In this document: piece after piece, positions 61,541 to 64,000 of the stretch
Numbering within the stretch: position 1 is the stretch's first letter
Layout: every line of letters starts with the position of its first letter
Source: Pipra filicauda
Lineage: Eukaryota; Chordata; Aves; Passeriformes; Pipridae
DNA: 64,000 nt
Direction: 5' to 3'
Assembly (NCBI RefSeq): GCF_003945595.2
Contig: NW_024104998.1
Span: 4,645,790 to 4,709,789, forward strand
Notes under the pieces: model-generated
The model's input: the letters and a program-made list of their open reading frames with translations, nothing else
What the model was told of the DNA's origin: nothing
The model's database searches: none
Made by a program: the position numbers and the translations under genes

Positions 61541-61548
61541 GTTGTAAT

Positions 61549-61911
61549 AGGCAAAAAAATAGCTTGACCTGTGGTCACCAACAGGCAACTGATAAATGAA
61601 GGCATGACAGGTTGGAGGGTATGAATGTCCAAAATTGAACTTGTGAGTCCTCAAGCAGAAGCTTACTAATCGCTAGCTACAACTGGTACACTGAGAGGAA
61701 ATTTCAGTAACACCTGGGCTAACCAGAACTGGTATGTCCTGAATCCTCCTATTAATAAGGGGACATGAGACAGAGTCACCAATTAGGAGGCTGATCACGC
61801 CTTGTGCTTCTGCACTGACTATTTAGAATGGGAAATTGGGATTTGGGGTTCTGGATAAAACAGCTGCTGCCACAAAGGGTTGCTGAACAGAGGAGGCCAT
61901 CTCAGAAGGAA
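61549..61911. other. Unique host flank
   Basis: No gene or repeat recognised between the RTE-like element and the next CR1 copy. Confidence 0.55.
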
Positions 61912-61997
61912 GAATCATAGAATGATTGGGGTTGGAAGGAACCTTAAAGATCATCTAGTTCCATCCCCACCCCTGCCATGGGCAGGGACACCTTCCA
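61912..61997 (-). mobile_element. CR1 LINE fragment, 3' tip
   Basis: Reverse orientation: gaatcatagaatgattgggg, 'ttggaaggaaccttaaagat', 'catctagttccatcc', 'cctgccatgggcagggacac', 'cttcc'. About 85 bases of the CR1 3' end, little diverged from the consensus, hence one of the younger CR1 pieces in the window. Confidence 0.92.
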
Positions 61998-62177
61998 GCC
62001 TTGAAAACAAAGTAAGATTTTGGCTGGAGGAGAGATCCTGGAAGTCAGTGAAGATCCTAGAGATTTGCTTCCAGGAGAGGGATGCTGTGGGATGCTCAGG
62101 GACCTTGGTTGGGCATGCTAGAGATGGGTGACTGCAAGCAGCAACACAGTATGAACCAACATGACTTTCCTTCCCAG
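61998..62177. other. GC-richer patch upstream of a candidate exon
   Basis: Rich in gg/ct words but not a repeat I recognise. It holds frames 61880-62131 (+) and 61951-62208 (-), which overlap the CR1 tip and are considered chance. Confidence 0.4.
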
Positions 62178-62245
62178 GGTGGCAGCAATTCCTCTGTGGA
62201 GGAGTCAAGACCTAGGCAAGCGAGGGCACAAGCTATCCAGGAAGG
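62178..62245 (+). other. Candidate 68-nt exon
   Basis: A good acceptor (catgactttccttcccag) and a G|GTAAAAGC donor enclose 68 bases open in two of three frames. The phase-0 reading is Ser/Arg/Gln-rich (GGSNSSVEESRPRQARAQ...). Simple, disordered-type sequence of this sort is uninformative. It could be a coding or untranslated exon, or chance in a GC-richer patch. Confidence 0.2.
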
Positions 62246-64000
62246 GTAAAAGCTCTGCTCTCCTTGGCTCTTAAATAAGTCGCTGTATACAGATCCGCTG
62301 AAGGTTGTTATTTATTGTGTTTTATCCATGAGAATAGGCTACTGCACATCTTGATTCCCATGTTCATAAAATCTCAGAGTTTGCTTCAGCTATGCTGCCC
62401 TCTATTATTCAGTCAAAAAGAAAACTTTTATTACACATTAATGGAAATTCTATTTGATTTCAAATGATAAGTGCCTGTGGCTTCTGGTAAAAAAAGATGT
62501 TGAATTTTATTCCACCTTACGACCCTAAAGTTCAAGGCCCTGGAAGAAACAAATCATTGAAACAAGTGCTTGGAACCAAGTCACTGTGAAATCAAAGAGA
62601 GTGAAGATTTTGAGAAAGAGAAACACTTTTTTCTCAATCTTCCAGTGGACAAAAAAGGAATCTATACAAGAAAATATTTGTTACCACTTACCACAAAGAG
62701 ATAAGGCTAAAATTGCTACTTTCTGTGATCTAGATAAAGATATAGAGGCAGCAGGTGTTATTAAAGTATAATGCTGCTATTAAAAGTACTACATTAGAAT
62801 TAATTATAAAATATAAGTGTCTTAAAAGTGAGCCTTAGCAAAACCAATTTGGACATTAAAGGGATGAATTCTGAAAAAGGCTTAGTACTATTTTTATTAC
62901 AAATCTGTAAAAATATGCAAGAACACCTGCATATTTTCATTGTCATCTTGAAATCTAAAGCTAAGTGGTAAACAAAAGTCCATAAAAATACAAGGCTTCA
63001 GAAATTATACCTATTTCACACCTATATGCAATCAAAACTTACCAAATAAAAGCTGGGCAAGGGGAAGGCAGAAGAGGGAGAAGGCACACATGATAATTAA
63101 GTGCCTAGGGATCTCCCTGGAGTTTGACTTGATACCAAATATACTTCTCCTAGTCACATTTATTGGAACCATTTGACTTCATACTACTGAATTAACATTT
63201 CAGTGGGCCAAAAATAAGTATGTAGGATCTTCCCACCACTTTTAGAATCAGCCTGCCTTTTCCCAGCATCATGAGCATTTATCTATATGAAGCAAGAGAA
63301 CACCAATAGGAAAAAAAATTGAGACTTATTCTACAGAATAAGACAGACACAGATTCATGCCTATACACTGCTCAGTTCTCTCTTTGATTGAGGAAATGTA
63401 TATAAACCATTTCTGTGTCTATGTCAAGTCAGATCTAAAGTGAATCTGGATCAGCCTGCTATTTCTGCTACTGGCTTTTATTTCTGCTCAACAAGAATTT
63501 TATTCTGGATTTCATAAAGAATCACTAAGATTTTTTTTTAAACAAACAGGTTGAGAAAATGTTTCAGCTTTTATCAAAAGAGCATCTCAGATCAAAACCC
63601 TTTTGAGAAGTGTTTCCTAACTTTATTAAAGCTTTATTAAAATTATATAAATATATAAATTATATAAGCTTTATTAAAAAATAACCACTTAACCATATAA
63701 CAGAATGGAGGATAATATACACAAGGCAACCTAATGCAATTGGTGGTTTTTTTTCTTTTTATAGCTGTTAGCTGACTTACTGTGATAGAAACAAAAAAGA
63801 ACCAAATTGGGATTATTTGATGTTCTCATTGTTGTATTCCCGTCTTCCCCTCTCACAGTAGCCAAGGATCTCCTGACTGTTCCAATCATGACTGTCATGG
63901 GACTGTTCATGGAATGCCAAAAGTATGAGAAATTTGATGGAACAAGAGCAAGAGCGTGTCCACTTTCAAAATACTTTCAAACTCCAACTGTGGTCTTCAG
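62246..64000. other. Unique AT-rich DNA to the window end
   Basis: No gene or interspersed repeat recognised. A possible CTCF-like word (minus strand, plus 62392-62407) matches the right half of the motif well and the left half poorly. An AT-rich segment near 63629-63680 repeats 'agctttattaaaa' and 'attatataa' within 50 bases. Confidence 0.5.

Larger units (their letters stand above)
60888..61548 (+). mobile_element. 5'-truncated RTE-like non-LTR retrotransposon with (ATG)8 tail and 11-bp TSD
   Basis: ATGGTTGTAAT occurs at both edges (60888-60898 and 61538-61548), a target-site duplication that fixes the limits of the insertion. Between them lie the C-terminal part of a reverse-transcriptase ORF, its stop at 61479-61481, a 35-nt 3' UTR, and eight ATG repeats (61517-61540, the last shared with the duplication). 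A very short 3' UTR followed by a simple-repeat tail is the signature of RTE-clade LINEs and is unlike CR1. The GC content is visibly higher than in the flanks. The tail is uninterrupted, the duplication exact and the frame open, so it is far younger than most repeats here. Possible identity: an AviRTE-type element, known from several bird lineages and filarial nematodes. That name is inference. Confidence 0.85.

Noticed and set aside
61225..61654. Poly-Asp (plus) and poly-His/poly-Ile (minus) proteins of 61-124 codons
   Set aside because: Created by reading the (ATG)8 tail and the RT fragment in the wrong frame or strand.
1..64000. CRISPR arrays, bacterial operons, phage or defence systems
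   Set aside because: No regularly spaced repeats, no dense gene packing, no ribosome-binding sites; CR1, LTR and MIR content shows a vertebrate genome.

Overview
This window reads as ordinary vertebrate nuclear DNA, most likely from a bird. It is AT-rich and has no operon-like gene packing, no rRNA and no complete tRNA. The bird assignment rests on the interspersed repeats: at least six CR1 LINE 3' ends, several with the ATTCTATG- or ATTCTGTG-type tail, and two long terminal repeats of the ERVL-like kind common in neoavian genomes. An old MIR-like SINE is also present, as expected in any amniote. I found no complete host protein-coding gene. The region is best described as a gene desert or the inside of one or more very large introns.

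Layout. 1-11 kb: mostly unique sequence, with a poly(T) tract that may be the 3' end of a minus-strand retrocopy (1.4 kb) and two CR1 3' ends in opposite orientation (2.3 kb minus, 3.1 kb plus). 11-31 kb: almost repeat-free unique DNA with a short AC-rich tract (22.6 kb), one plus-strand exon-like segment (25.2 kb), a palindrome (25.4 kb) and a possible worn CR1 piece (27.4 kb). 31.8-34 kb: a CR1 scrap, an A-rich tract and a solo LTR of about 1.04 kb with GC-rich internal repeats. 34-49 kb: unique DNA with CR1 pieces at 39.1 and 42.4 kb and a MIR-like SINE at 43.5 kb. 49.1-50.0 kb: a 38-bp tandem duplication and a second, different solo LTR that shares its 3' end design with the first. 50-60 kb: unique DNA, a CR1 scrap at 51.9 kb and a TTTA microsatellite at 57.0 kb. 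60.9-61.5 kb: the most notable feature, a 5'-truncated RTE-like non-LTR retrotransposon with an open reading frame through its C-terminal region, a CCHC finger, a 35-nt 3' UTR containing a perfect hairpin, an (ATG)8 tail and an 11-bp target-site duplication. 61.9-64 kb: a CR1 3' end, an exon-like segment and unique DNA.

How it works together. There is no pathway or gene system to describe. The mobile elements show several retrotransposition mechanisms acting on one neutral-looking locus: CR1, RTE-like, LTR recombination and SINE. Three minus-strand exon-like segments (60.2, 57.7 and 54.2 kb) have good splice sites and can be joined in one continuous reading frame. They are the best hint of a real spliced gene, but exon-like segments occur on both strands here, so this stays a hypothesis. 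Most short open frames in the window are chance.
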